A stretch of DNA of 64,000 nt. It comes from Brienomyrus brachyistius. Lineage: Eukaryota; Chordata; Actinopteri; Osteoglossiformes; Mormyridae. The notes under the pieces are model-generated. The model did no database searches. It was not told the DNA's origin and saw only the letters and a list, made by a program, of their open reading frames with translations. Shown in pieces: positions 1-12,044 of this stretch (positions within the stretch are counted from its first letter, which is position 1; every line of letters begins with the position of its first letter). The stretch is taken from positions 20,384,461-20,448,460 of the forward strand of contig NC_064548.1 of NCBI RefSeq assembly GCF_023856365.1. The letters run 5' to 3'. A program made the position numbers and the translations under genes.

Positions 1-135
1 AATTAATGGTACATAAATGGCCTGAAAACTTCATTAAGGTTTATGATTGCAGAGTCAGGGATTCTTTAATAGCCAGATGACACAGTACATAATCCCCATT
101 TACAGTTATCCAAATGCTTGTGGGAGTCTTACTTA

Positions 136-294
136 CATAAAAATGTTCTGGAACAATGATCGATCCAAACAACTAGCGGAGGTGGGACCCAGCCATTTGA
201 TTGGTTGGTCCCGCCTCCTCTAGTTTCTTGGACCCACCACCTCTACAATCTGATTGGTTGTCTATCTGAACAAGTTCCTTCTGTCCTCAACATT

Positions 295-300
<6 letters not shown>
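136..300. mobile_element. hairpin MITE, copy 1
   Basis: Contains the family signature CGCCTCCTCTAG then CTTGGACCCACC and CTGATTGGTTGTCTATCTGA, shared with copies at 31045-31210 (inverted) and 44157-44330. The arms are imperfect inverted repeats rich in ATTGGTT/AACCAAT. It is followed directly by an (AAT)n tract. Confidence 0.7.
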
Positions 301-330
<30 letters not shown>

Positions 331-331
331 G
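294..331. repeat. (AAT)n microsatellite
   Basis: About twelve AAT/ATA units at the end of the adjacent MITE copy. Confidence 0.95.
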
Positions 332-3300
332 TAATAGTGCTGCCTGTTGAACCGTTGGACCACCGGTTTCTTGGTCCTTTCTATCTGAATCTGGGAAAGT
401 GGGTCTCTCACGGCACGAGTCCACAGCAGCTAGGACCTGTCTAACAAATGAATTCATACGTGGCCTCCACGTGTGACGAGAGCATCGGTCAGCGTTTCTG
501 TCAATGACGTAACCTCTCTAAGGGCAGTATTGAACCTAACCCAGGGGCGGCCAGTCTTATCCAGAAAGTGCTGTTGGTTGTGCGGGTTTTCACCGCAACT
601 CCTTAATTAGATTGTTAAATAGAGGACTGATTGGCTGAAGAGGCCTCCCACCTGGGTTTGAACAGCTGACCTAAAGCTTATCCCAAAAACCCGCATACAA
701 ACTGGCCCTTTGTGGATCAGAGAGCCCATCCTTACCTTCACCTCTCTGAGGGCGGTGGTAGCTGTTCTATCTGTTACTAAGGATGTGGGGTGCGAGGGGG
801 GGGGGGCATTGTCCATATAGGATGAGACAGTTAGGTGACCTGCACCTCATACCCAGTGACTCTTTCTCATTACTTCTTGGGATGCGGCCAGAGCTGGTCA
901 GTCCTATAGAGTACAACTTATCATGTGAAGTCGGACTTAATCCAGCACTGCATGCACCCCCCTCCCCGACGGTAAAATCCTGGTCCGCTGTTGTTCAGTT
1001 TTTTTGAGTCCTGGAAGCTTCTGAGGGAGGCTGCGATAACGCAGTAATTAGAAAGCGATCTTCGTTTACAGCCAGCTGAAACCTAAATTTACTCTTTAGC
1101 TTGGAGCAGTACGAGCTTCGCCTGGCTGAGTTGCCCGTGTGCATGTTCCGGGGGCGAGACCACTGCTGGCCTTACTTAATCTGCAGTGACATTAATGGTA
1201 TTGAGGAGAAAGGCAAACCAACAAGCCGGGTTGGGGAAGAGGCAATGCTGGTATGTAGAGTAAGATATACTGAGAACATTCCTATTGAGAAATAAACAGA
1301 TTTATACATTTAGCCCTAATAATGTACTTCATTAAAAATTAGCACATTTTTCAGAGAGGTAATCATCATTTGGAGTATTTATGGAAGACGTCATCTGACT
1401 GTCCAGCCTGTATTAGCAGGTGCAGACCACAGGGGGGCGCTCACCCAACACACCCTCTCTCTCTGCAGTCTCATGATCATTCTTTCCTGTGTCACTTGTC
1501 CGTCTGTCGAGTTCCCCTTCTTTTCTCCCTTGCAGTTGCCTTCCTCCCCCCGCAGAAGCCCAACTGGTGCATTGTGCGTCTCTAGGGGCCGCCTTGGACA
1601 CCGCTGCCCCCTCCCTCACTCTCTTCCGCCCCCTGAGCTTTGAGTCACAGCTGAGAGGCTTCAGGCCGCCCTACTGAGCTGCCGCTCGCCTCCATTTGTG
1701 TGTAAACTGAGCTGCATCAGAAAGGCACCGAACCCCATCAAATTGCGATTCGGATAGAAGCCCCCGTTAATAATCATAATAATGGTTGTTGCTTTGGTGC
1801 CACTCTCCGAGTCACCCGTGATGTTTTCAGAGTTACCCAGCGATTAAGTGGGACTTTGAGACTGCTCTGCTTATTTTCTTAAGACCGGGTTCCCATCCTA
1901 AATAAATAAGTTTTATTTCCGGTTTTGTTCTTTGTCATGCCTGCGGGATTCACCTTCATTTGAACTTTCCGTATTTCATGCTGACACTCACTTATGATCC
2001 GTCTGGTCTTCTGTGATTCGACAAGAACGTGTGAACTTGCCTTTCGAAGACGCACAGAAGTATGTTTCGCTAATTCCTACATGAGAACATCAGCGCCAGT
2101 ATCAAAGTGCTGCGACTATGAGAGAGACCCAACAGCGAATCTTGATTTAAAGCATCCACAGTTCTACAGTGGAGGTGTGGGCTTGTGCATTTCTCAGCTG
2201 GCACGCGTCGGAGAGCACGTCCGCAGGCCGAGTGGTTGATGTTCTTCAGCTTCAGGCATTCGAAATTCAGCTCGACACAGAGCCCAGCGGTGGTTGGATT
2301 AATAGGATCCTTGGCTTTTACTAAATTAACAATTATTTGTAAGCCGGAGAAGATACACAGTTACTCTGCATTTCTCAGTGAATGCATTGCAGTTCGTGAT
2401 ATAATGAGTCTTGAATAAGCTTTCACAGACAGTTTGATATTAATATTCGAGAGCATGTGAAGGGCCTTGTTTGTGTAGGTGCCATTATCCGTTTGGCGCT
2501 TTCGTGGGAATGTGTGGAGAGGATGTTTGCCTGCTCTGTGCCGGGGCGGGCAGCGAGCAGCGGGCAGTGGGGTACCCGTGACTCATGCCTGTTGTTTGCT
2601 TTTATTGTGGAATGACAACTTCCAGAAAGATCGTGGTCGCTCTTGAAATCGCCTGCCTCATGTTGTGTTTAACTGCCAGACCGGCTGTATTTGTGTGGGC
2701 AGGAGTTTGCCTCTGTGTTCATGAACATTACCCAGGTGTGTATGCATGCATATGCGTGTGTCGAGTTTCAGCGGTCCAAGTGGATTACGGATGCTGATAA
2801 TGCTTTCAGAGAAACCTTCATCGTCCTCCTCGTCACCTCATCTTCAGCTTGTGGCTTCAGCCTGTTCACTTGGCTTGTTCTCCTCAAGGTCACAAGGTCA
2901 AGATCACACACATTACACATCTAGAGGTCTCATGGCAGAACAGCTACTGTAGTTTTGTGGATGTTTAGCCCTCTAAATATGATCAGCTGCGTGTTTCCGA
3001 CAGAAAGCCGTATAGGTATTACCATGCTTTGTTTCGTCCCAGCAGGTGGACAGATGTGATGATCATTGGAAAAGCCTGATGTAACTCATTCAGGAGGCGT
3101 TTTATATTCTTAGTAAATCCTCAAAATCTGCTGATAATAAGGACAATAACATAACTCTGCCTTTTTGTCAAAAGTAATTGCCGCTCACTCCATTAAACAC
3201 GCTCACAACGGTTTGATGGCTTTTGGTACGCTAATGATACCTTGAACGGCACGTAGGTAAATCTGCAGCACTCTGCAGAAATCTTCCGGCTCCTGGGGTT

Positions 3301-4298
3301 TATGGGTATTTTCCAGGGAGATATTTGCAGAGTCATGTGACTGGGGGGTTAAAGGTCGTCGTAGGCTGCAGCATTTGCATGTAAACACGCAAAGCATTGA
3401 ATGTTTCATTGGGAAGGTTTATGTGAATTTCATGTCCCCGTCGATGGCTACTTTATATTTGCTTTTTTTGGTCACATGAAAAAGTCTGTTATCGAGGGGA
3501 GATAATCTTTACCCTGCATGCAGCGGGAAAATGCATTTAAACAGACAAAGCTTGAACAAGTATATTTTAAAGATCTGTTGGAGTGTACGGGATGTGAAAG
3601 CAGGAAAATGCATTTCCCAAACCTACAGTAACGATGCCCTTGGTGGCGAATTGTGTGATAAATCAAATGTTTTATCTCCTGCTATTTGTTAAGAAGGGCT
3701 GAGAGGACGACTCGCGGAAAGGCAGGGTAATTAGCCTGCAGATTAATACGTGGAAATATATTCAGTGTAGCGACGTTCCCGAGCGCGGGGAGAATGGGAG
3801 ACGGGGCGGATCTTCAAATAGCGGCTGAATTTTAATGAAAAAAGGAATCTGAGAAATCCCCAGCTCCCCGCCGCAATTATTTCCCATTCACATTAATTAT
3901 TCCTAACAGATGACATTAGTGACTTTGAGTTGCGGCTGTACGGGGAGCTAGTGGCTGGAATCAGGCCTGCTTAGCGTGGTCCTCCCGTTTAGGAGCCAGC
4001 GACACTTACATCTGAGGGGGGTGACCGCAAAACTGCACCTTGAACCATTTGCAAGATATGAAAACATGTCGGTGGCAGCAGTGAAATGAAATAGCCAAGA
4101 TGATGGGATAATTGGATCATTTTCAGCTTCATTTGCTACTTAGAAAATAGAGAAACAAACAAGTCTGTCTATTAGTGTATGACGCACTTAGGAGTTGATA
4201 CTGTGGTAATACTTTGTTTTGAGAGTCCCCTGCTCTCTCCCCTGACAGCATGCAGAATGTGTATTCTGTTCAAGTAGGCATATGTTTATCTCTTTCAG

Positions 4299-4403
4299 AA
4301 GCTGCACTCCAAGATCTTGGGTCTGTCTTCCGGGGACCTGCTACTGGACAGCGATAGGAACCGGGGTGTTCCACTATCCCGCCACGCTGAGTCTCCTCCA
4401 CAC
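4299..4403 (+). CDS. NCKAP5: NCKAP5 internal coding exon (KLHSKILGLSSGDLL)
   Basis: This 105-bp exon lies between a tctctttcag acceptor and a gtgagc donor and is phase 0 at both ends. It encodes 35 residues starting KLHSKILGLSSGDLLLDSDR. I recognise this as the segment just after the N-terminal coiled coil of vertebrate Nck-associated protein 5, where the mammalian version reads KLHSRILDLSSGDLL. It is the first NCKAP5 exon I can find in the window; the coiled-coil exons must lie upstream of position 1. The recognition is from memory of the family, while the splice sites and frame are read directly. Confidence 0.9.
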
Positions 4404-6943
4404 GTGAGCACAAATCATGGGGTCCTCGTCTGAGTGCCGCACGGGGACAGGCGCCACGTGGTTTCGCTGATCACCAAAATGGGTCGACGTCAGACTTCTC
4501 CTTCAATACGGCTTGTCCTCCAGAGGCGGGACGGACAAAGGCAATATTACTTAGCCTGACATCTTTGTAACATATCATAAAGGGATTGTATGAATATGAC
4601 CTTGATCGCAAGGACCTGAAAGGAACTGAAAGTCCCCTGCATTACCCCGATAAACGTCATGCAAATGTGAGGCGATCGAGAACATTCACTAAGCATTTCA
4701 GGGTAGTAACAAATATGTACAGCATTTTGTGAGGATGCATCAGGCTGCACATATGTCCATGGCCAGGGAAATATACTTTGCGGGCCTAAGCGGGGACACA
4801 GGCCTGCAGATCACTTGATATTCTTCTCTTGTATGCAGTCCTTCCAGACGAGTCTTCTGGTCGCTTAGAAAATGCACATTTCATTTGTGCGATCAAGTGA
4901 CCAGTGAGCAGAAAAAGGCCAGCGCTTGCATTCAGCGTAATCTCTCTCTGAGCTCACAGACGGGTCTCTATTAGAGTGTTCCTGCTTTTTGAAAGTCACC
5001 CGGGCTGCTTCTCCAGGCCACAGTCGCTGAGCGTACTGCGTTCGGGGGTAATTTACGTAATAAAGGGCTGGGGGCACAACGTAAGGGCCCCTACCTCACT
5101 CTGCCCCACCTCGGTCCGTCCGCGTTACCTGGGGGGGAGGTGCAGGGCCGTGGGGTCACGGCGTCGATGTACAGTGCTGTTTAGCGCTAAGCTCAGGTTA
5201 TTTTGCCTCCTTTAGGTAGTGCCACCATCTAACTACGGGGTCTGAAGAATTTAATTAGCCGCCGAATGAATGGTACTCCATTCGGGTGATTTTTTTGCAC
5301 ACTTCAGTGCGTAAATGAGGTTAAAATTGAGCACATTCGTGAGGGCCTCTTGCAGAGCGGGGGCGGTAAATGCCTGCGTCTGCATTACCCACAGAGCTCA
5401 TGGGTTGTTATCGTGAACACTGTCATCCGACACCCCATATCCCCCCCTCCTCCAAATTTATCCAGAAAAAATACAAATTATTTGGCAATTCTTTTCATTA
5501 ACTGCACCTTCATAATGCATTCACAGAACATTCATAAGCAGCTTGTAAATATACCATAATATCCCAACATACATTAGCAGTTTTAATATACATTAATACT
5601 AAACATTATATGACTTTACAATTCTAATATTTGTTATTATCATATTATGCTTGTTATTAATGCATATTATAACTGATAGGTTAGATGTTGTTACATGTTA
5701 GAATGTTATGGTTTACTTATGCTGCTTATGAATGTTCTATGAATGCATTATGAAGGTGCCCTTTGTGTTCTATGGTTGCATTATAAAGGTATTATTCAAG
5801 TGCCTGTTACCTGTATCCTTTCCTTTCTAGTTCCCTATCCCTGTCACTTTCCCTGTCACCTTCCCTCTCTCCTTCCCTGTCACCTTCCTCTGTCCCCTTC
5901 CCTCTCTCCTTCCCTATCCTCTTCCCTGTCACCTTCCTCTGTCCCCTTCCCTCTCTCCTTCCCTATCCTCTTCCCTGTCACCTTCCCTGTCCCCTTCCCT
6001 CTCTCCTTCCCTATCCCCGTCGCTGCCCCGTCCCTCTCTCCTTTCCTTTCTCCCATCCCCCTCCCTTGTTTTTTGTGAAATATTTTTGATAACCACGAAA
6101 GGGCCGCATAGTGATTAGATTCCTCTTCCGTTTCCCGGTTACCATAGCAAAGCTCTTGAATTATTAACAAAAAGATTAGTCTGCGCATTAATCATTTTCC
6201 GATTATAACACCCCAGACACATTTTACTCGTCTGTTTCTCAGACACGGACCATGGCCATTTTGATGCACTAAGACTTAGACGTGATAGCAGCAGTAGCAG
6301 TAATAATCATGACAATACAGAGGACAAAAGCAGCTTATGCATGTAGCAGTTAACCCGGGAGAAGGCCCAACAGCAGACGTTTATCTCTTCAAAGGGCCTC
6401 CATGGCTGGTACCCACGAGTCGCGTCACCCGCCTGCACAAAAACAGGCCCTCATTACGGAGCCGGAGCCAGTGCTGTGTGGGACTGGGCCCAGGTGGCCT
6501 CAGGATGAGCTGTAGCGAGTGCTGCTGAGAGTCTGTTTGCTTATTCCTCCCACGCAGGACTGATTACTCTGACTGAGTGTGTGTAGATATGGAACACCTG
6601 AGAGATTACTATGTGTGTATAGATCTGCAACACCTGAGTGATTATTGTGTGTGGATCTGTAGATCTGTAACCCACCCTAGAGTACTTCTACTCAGTGTTT
6701 TAAAAATCTCTGTAATGCTCTACTCCCGCTGGGATAAATGTTTAAAGTCAGTACTCTGCTAGACCTCTCTTCACTATGCTGGAGGATTGCTTGTAGCAGC
6801 TATTCAGTTTTAAATCTCCACAGAGCCATGTTCTCCTCATAAGAGAAGGTCTTACAAACTAGCATGACTACACTGCAGTAGCAAATGTCTCCCATTTGAC
6901 CTGAGTGGCTCCAGCAGGTCTTTCTCTCCGTGAACCTCCCCAG
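4404..6943. other. NCKAP5 intron
   Basis: Intronic sequence containing a polypyrimidine minisatellite (5820-6065) and a small local duplication of about 39 bp at 6575-6660 (cacctgagagattactatgt versus cacctgagtgattattgtgt). No further coding exon is seen. Confidence 0.7.
5820..6065. repeat. polypyrimidine minisatellite, 49-bp period
   Basis: Roughly 240 bp of almost pure C/T on the plus strand, with 49-bp units beginning gtcaccttcc at 5879, 5928 and 5977 and subunits of ccttccctctctcc. The long frames on both strands here are products of the repeat. Confidence 0.9.
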
Positions 6944-7120
6944 GAGGCCCAGCCGAGCGGGAGGGCGGGACTTCCCGTGAGGTGGCGTAGTCAGCTAAGC
7001 CTGACGGCGCCGTTGGCTGCGGCCTACCCGCGCAGCAGCTGCAGCAGCAGTGAGATTTCCCTGTCCAGCGTCTGCAGCGAGTACTCCAGCGGCTCCTACA
7101 CCTGGAACGACGGCAAGCTG
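6944..7120 (+). CDS. NCKAP5: NCKAP5 internal coding exon (serine-rich segment)
   Basis: This 177-bp, phase 0/0 exon has a pyrimidine-rich acceptor ending ctccccag and a gtaggagg donor. It contributes 59 residues including QLSLTAPLAAAYPRSSCSSS and SVCSEYSSGSYTWNDGK, which closely match the mammalian NCKAP5 serine-rich block before the giant exon. The acceptor at 6941-6943 was chosen because it keeps the frame. Alternative AGs at 6915-6916 and 6993-6994 are possible, so the 5' boundary is less certain than the 3' one. Mammals have about six extra residues after DGK that are not seen here. Confidence 0.9.
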
Positions 7121-7675
7121 GTAGGAGGCCGCGCTCCATTCCGGCACCCTTGACTTCTTGCCCCCGCTACTCTGTCACTCCTCAGGTGGTTCTTCACCAA
7201 AGTCCTCCTGCTGGAGTAAAAGCTGAATTTGCTTTTGTGCCGTTGGGCTTGTGTGGGAGCAGTTTAGACAGGATACGCGTCTCTGGGATCCCTGATAGCT
7301 CGAACTGCAGCCGTACATAATGCAGAAAATTCGGTTTCCTTTAATTACAGAAGCCGTTTAATTTCAGTAAGACATTTTTTAGCTTTAGCTCCCTTTACAT
7401 CAGCTCAAATGTTCTCTTCTGCTAAGTATGAAAAGGCCTAAAATATTTAATTGCAGATTGAGGCTGGCAAAGTAATTATCTCAATCATCAGCCTGTTCTG
7501 CAGTAAATATTACGTGTTGGAACCAGTGCTGAATAGTTTGGCACCTCAGCTCCCTTGAGAGCACTAACAGCTATGTGAAGCTTGCAGGTACTTCAGCATG
7601 GTCAGCACAGCCTTGCAGTTCCCCTTCACTGGGCAATGAGTGATTGTCTTGCGTCTGGTTCTGTCACCCTTACAG
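7121..7675. other. NCKAP5 intron before the giant exon
   Basis: This short intron has a gtaggagg donor and a cttacag acceptor. It holds no repeat or open frame of note. Confidence 0.8.
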
Positions 7676-10600
7676 TCATCTCTGACATGGGAGAAGAGGA
7701 TGAACCTGGGCTCCTCGGCACCTGGGAACATCTGCAACTCTCCTGAGGAGCAGCCCCCTACTCAGAGAAAGGAGTGCCATATCCTTGCAGGGCTAAAGAG
7801 GCTCCAGAAGCGACTGCCTAAGGAACCAGGCTCCTTGTTCTCTAAGCCGGGATACAAAGACTGCATGAACTCCAACGAGGGTATCTACTCTCTGGGAGTC
7901 AAGTACGGTGCCCAAAGCATGCCTAAGCCTTCTGTCACTGGACGGATTGGTATGCTTGCAGTGAGGAGCAAGACATTCGCTTATGATTCCGATGACGCCG
8001 ATGATGAGTCTCCTCGCGCACCTGCCCACCTGAGCAAAGACTCATGGGTCTTCTCTAAGAAGCTGACGCACAGTGTGTCCGACAGCCTGTGCAGCTGGGA
8101 TGGAGGGCAGGATCATGAACTAGGGGATGATAAGACCCCCCCTGGTCAGAAATCTAAGCAGCCTGCCGAGAAACTCACAACCTTCACCAGTGGAATCCTC
8201 TCTGGTAAGACTATCCACGATCCATCTCTGTCGGACAACAAACCTGGTTCCACGGAGGTCAGCTGCTGCCACCACCTCTCAGACACGAATGAATTCGACT
8301 CCATGGTGGAGAGCACTGACAATCATCTCGCTGTTAGCTGTCCAGCAGAACGGCTTGAAAGGTACCCCAAGAGGCTTTCCGCAGAGTTGAACAAACTGCC
8401 TACAGACCAGGTCCAGCGCCGCCCTCTCAGCCAGATTATGCTTCCAAATAGAACTAATGACTTACAGGCAGAGGAGCGCGTTGCGGTGATATTTGATGCC
8501 GAGGATGGAGAGCCCATCCAGCTGAGTGTACAGCCCACTGTGGCCATGACTTGCAGTGATCTTCCTGAAGATGGCCTACAAAATGTGCCGACTACCGAGA
8601 GTCCCAGGCTGATGTCTCATGCCAGCCCTGACGGTCTCTCAGGAGGCCCTGCAAAGAATTACACTGTCTTAGAGTCTTCAGATGTGCCGGTGCAACAGGC
8701 TCCCAGTACAGCAGGTACAGCTGCCACTTTTCAGGGCCAGAGCACTGGCAGCCCTTCTGAGCACCAGCAGAAGTTTGCTGCTCAGCAACAGAAGCTGATA
8801 AAGCCTCCATACAACCAGAGCAACAAAGTCCACCCTGCTTCAGCTATGCAAGGCGCCTCCACCCCCAAGACTAACCTCACTAAAATCCCCGGGCGAGGGA
8901 AGGGTTCACCACAGAAGTTTGGAAAGGGAGCCAATACTGAGATAAGCAACAACGGCAGCAACCCTGGTCCTGCTGCAAAAGACAGGTCACCTGTATCACC
9001 CCCGGTAAAGCTGTCGAGATTTGTTAAGTCGACTGGGGGCAGTCAGGTTCAGAGCGCAAAGGGAACTCAGATGAGCTCTAAGCTCCCATCCAGGAATGAT
9101 TCTGGTAAAGGTATGTTCTTGCCAGTCCCAAGCTCTCCACCTCCACCCAGGAAGCAACTGGAGAACGATGACATTGGGGAACTGCCTACCCGAGATCAGC
9201 ACTGTGATAGTGCACAAACTGAGCTCAGGTCCCCTTCCCCTCCAACCCCTCCTGGTCGCTCCACATCGTTACTGATCCGACCAAACTATGACAACTCTCA
9301 TCAAGCACTTAAGCTGGCGGCTCAACCTCCTGCACCAAGCACTGTGAGGGGACCTCCTACAGGTCTCCAGAAACACCCGCAGCCTCCACCATCTGCACCT
9401 AATATACAACATCCGGGATCTCACAGAGGTCAAGGCGCTACAGACCATGACTTGAGCCTCATGGAGGTGACACCTCAGAAGCTGGTGGATAACCAATCCT
9501 TAGCAAAGACCTCTACTTTATGTCAGACCCCCACAAAAGTGTCCCCAAAGTGGGTCCCCCCAAAACCATCCCACTCTATAGCATCAGGTTACACACCAGA
9601 CCATAGTGAACCTGTACCTAAAGGTTTAAAGAATTTTCCGACCTCCTTGCTTACCTCCCCAAAAGATTCGCTGCAGGGTCTGTTTAATGTAAAGAAGAGT
9701 CTGCCTCTCGAAAATGGCCATCCCTTGTTATATAAGGCGTCCAGCAGCTTGCCTTTATCTTTAGAAGGCCACCAGCCATGCCTGACGGAGCAGGGTGGAC
9801 TTTCGGCAGAGGCTCCTAAGACGCCATTGAGCTACTCGGGATCAGAAAACAAAACCCAGGGCTCTGCGGAGAAAGCATCAAAAACCCGCTTACCTATCGG
9901 CTTAAAAGCTTTGGTGAAGTCGCCCTCTCTGCTGAGCAAAAGCTCCACAGTGCCAGGAAAGCAAGAGAAGGAGCAAGTGGCCGACAGCAATGGGGGTGCC
10001 TCAAAGCCATGTGGATCACCGCAGAGTACCGTAGCCGGAAAGCCGCAGGTGGAGATGAGCGATGGGGGGCATGGTGGCTCTGCGGACAGGGGCATGTTCG
10101 CCCGAGCATCAGCCGATAGCAGCCTGGCCTTCCCCAGTGAGGGTCGCCTCTTCAAGCGCTCCGTTTCAGTTACGACCAAGCCGCATTTAAAGCCCGCATT
10201 AGGAATGAACGGGGCAAAAGCACGAAGCCAGAGCTTCAGCACTAATTACATGGAAAAGCCCTGCATGACCATCCCTGAGGGGGCTGAGAAGGTGAGGACC
10301 CACATCATAACAAATACTGGTGAGAGGGGCAACTCCTTGACCAGGCAGGGCCCATCGACACTTGGTGTCCAACTGAAAGCTTCCAGCGGAGCAGTGGAGG
10401 GCTCTCACCAGCATCTTAACACCCGGCCGGACTCCCATCGGGCCATGAGCAGCTCCTGCACTCCCCCTGGTGTCTCAGGAAGAAAGACCTCTCTGTCTAA
10501 CCCAAAGGAGGACGTTTCCAAAGCCGAGGGTAATGTGTCACTTCCCCAGAAAGAAGTCTGTGGATTATCTCCCACAAACAAGTTTGGCCATAAATCCTCC

Positions 10601-11229
10601 AAGCAATCCGGAAAAGTGTCTTCCCAGCCTCAGTTTGAGTCAGCTTCCTCTTCGGGCCACGGCCCGGACTCGAAGGCAGAAGGGTGCAGCAGCAAGTTGC
10701 TGAGTCCCAGCAAACCTCACATGGTGAAGAGTGGGAAGAGGCCGTCTCCTATCAGCACAGGGCAGGAAGAGCCCGAGAAATGCACAAGTCCGTTGGCCAG
10801 CACCATAGAGGAGAAGGTCATGATGGGTATCGTGGAGAACGTGCAGAAAGGTCAGGGGCAAGACAAGGCCCAGGCTCCTGAGAGCAAGCAGAAGAGCAGC
10901 TCGTCTCTGGCTAACTGGTTTGGCTTCCGCCGCAGTAAATTGCCAGCTCTGGGTGGCAAAAAGGCCGAGGTTCCCAAAGAAAAGGCGGAGAAAAAAGAGC
11001 TGAAGCTGGGCTCGGTGCTGGGAAGCAGGCAGGCTAAATCGGAGAAAAAGAAGGATAAGAGAAAAAACGAGACCTGGTGCAGAGATAGTCAGGAATATAA
11101 TGCTGAGAACGACGATGAAATAGGCCCTGTAATGGACCATCATGTTCCGATAGGACAGCTGATCAGTCAGATCCAGCGTCCTCCTGCCCACACTGCAGCA
11201 GATCACTTCAGGATGGAGCTGCTGAATGG
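7676..11229 (+). CDS. NCKAP5: NCKAP5 giant coding exon (central disordered region)
   Basis: One open frame of 3,554 bp follows a cttacag acceptor and ends at a gtaagt donor (phase 0 in, phase 2 out), encoding about 1,185 residues. Landmarks shared with mammalian NCKAP5 are GYKDCMNSNEGIYS near the start, KLTHSVSDSL, VAVIFDAEDGEPI, NLTKIPGRGKGSPQK, proline-rich SPSPPTPPGRSTSLL, and near the end SLANWFGFRRSKLPAL followed by a lysine/glutamate-rich stretch. The region is Ser/Pro/Lys-rich with no transmembrane segment, so it is predicted to be largely disordered and cytoplasmic. Family knowledge: NCKAP5 was found as a binder of NCK SH3 domains, and the family (paralogue NCKAP5L/Cep169) associates with microtubules and plus-end tracking proteins. 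PxxP stretches (SSPPPPRK, SPPTPPGR) fit SH3 binding. An in-frame ATG before 7676 exists but is intronic and is not the start. Long antisense ORFs over this exon are shadows. Confidence 0.97.
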
Positions 11230-12044
11230 GTAAGTATTCCATGTGATTTTTTGGGCTCTACGCATCACACAAATAAGGTATTGGGTTCACATGCATCATA
11301 TGCAGGTTCATAAAAGCATCTCGCTGTACCCCTGACACACAATAATCTTTGTGCATTAAGGATTTCTGATGTCTGGTGGATATTGTTATTCAGTGCAGTA
11401 TATAAAAGAATTTTACCACCCTCTTAAAGTATCGACTGCATTTTTGCACGTCGTCCAGCCGCTAAATGCTGATGGATCCTGCGGTTTGCAATAGAGCAGT
11501 GTTTCCTAACCCAGTCCTCGGGGGTCTCCGGACAGTCCATATTTTTGCTTCCTCTCAGCTCCCAGCGCACCTGCACCAGGTATTCAATGTTCTTGATTGG
11601 CTGGGAGCTAGGTGGGAGCAAAAATATGGACTGTTCAGGGTTCCCCAAGGACTGGGTTGGGAAACACTATAATAGAGACACCTTCAGCTGGAGCGCTCCA
11701 GCGCTCAGCTGTGCAGCTGGGAGGCTTGATGCATGCCCTATGTAGACAGCCCTGGGCTGTCTCAGAGAAGAAAATCTATCATTACCTGTTCTTCAATAAA
11801 TAGATACACTACCTTAAATTGTAACCAACAGATCTTATTGAGTTAGGAGCTACTAGTTAGAGACATTCATCATCGGCGAAGTGCAGAGACAGACTTACAA
11901 AGTGGATTTTTTCAGGCGTCATTGCTAAGGGAGCAGACTCAGGACGGAGGGCTTACGACGTCATTTATCAGCACAATCTCGTTCTACCCGCGTATTTTAT
12001 ATGAATGTGGCTCTGCTGGACCAATCAAATTGTATTTCCTGCAG
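11230..12044. other. NCKAP5 intron
   Basis: The intron contains a complete hAT-like MITE with target-site duplications (11489-11677) and otherwise unremarkable sequence. Confidence 0.75.
11489..11677. mobile_element. hAT-like MITE with 8-bp target duplication
   Basis: Terminal inverted repeats CAGTGTTTCCTAACCCAGTC (from 11497) and its near-complement ending GGGAAACACTA (11669) flank a palindromic interior. The flanking octamers caatagag (11489-11496) and taatagag (11670-11677) differ by one base and look like an 8-bp target-site duplication, as expected for hAT elements. Too short to code; non-autonomous. Confidence 0.85.

Larger units (their letters stand above)
1..4298. other. NCKAP5 intron (no confident exon)
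   Basis: No exon of NCKAP5 could be supported here. Contents are a hairpin MITE with an AAT microsatellite at the left edge, single-copy sequence, and an AT-rich segment at about 3700-3960 with several TAATTA-like sites that may be a conserved noncoding element. A splice-flanked open frame at 1100-1250 is discussed among the findings. Confidence 0.6.

Noticed and set aside
5743..6188. Long repetitive open frames on both strands
   Set aside because: Produced by the 49-bp polypyrimidine minisatellite; low-complexity Pro/Leu/Ser or Glu/Gly/Lys composition only.
9832..10242. 136-codon antisense open frame inside the giant exon
   Set aside because: Shadow of the coding strand; no splice or family support.
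10640..11242. 200-codon antisense open frame over the end of the NCKAP5 giant exon
   Set aside because: It is the reverse shadow of a well-supported coding exon with high GC at third positions; the antisense protein resembles nothing I know.
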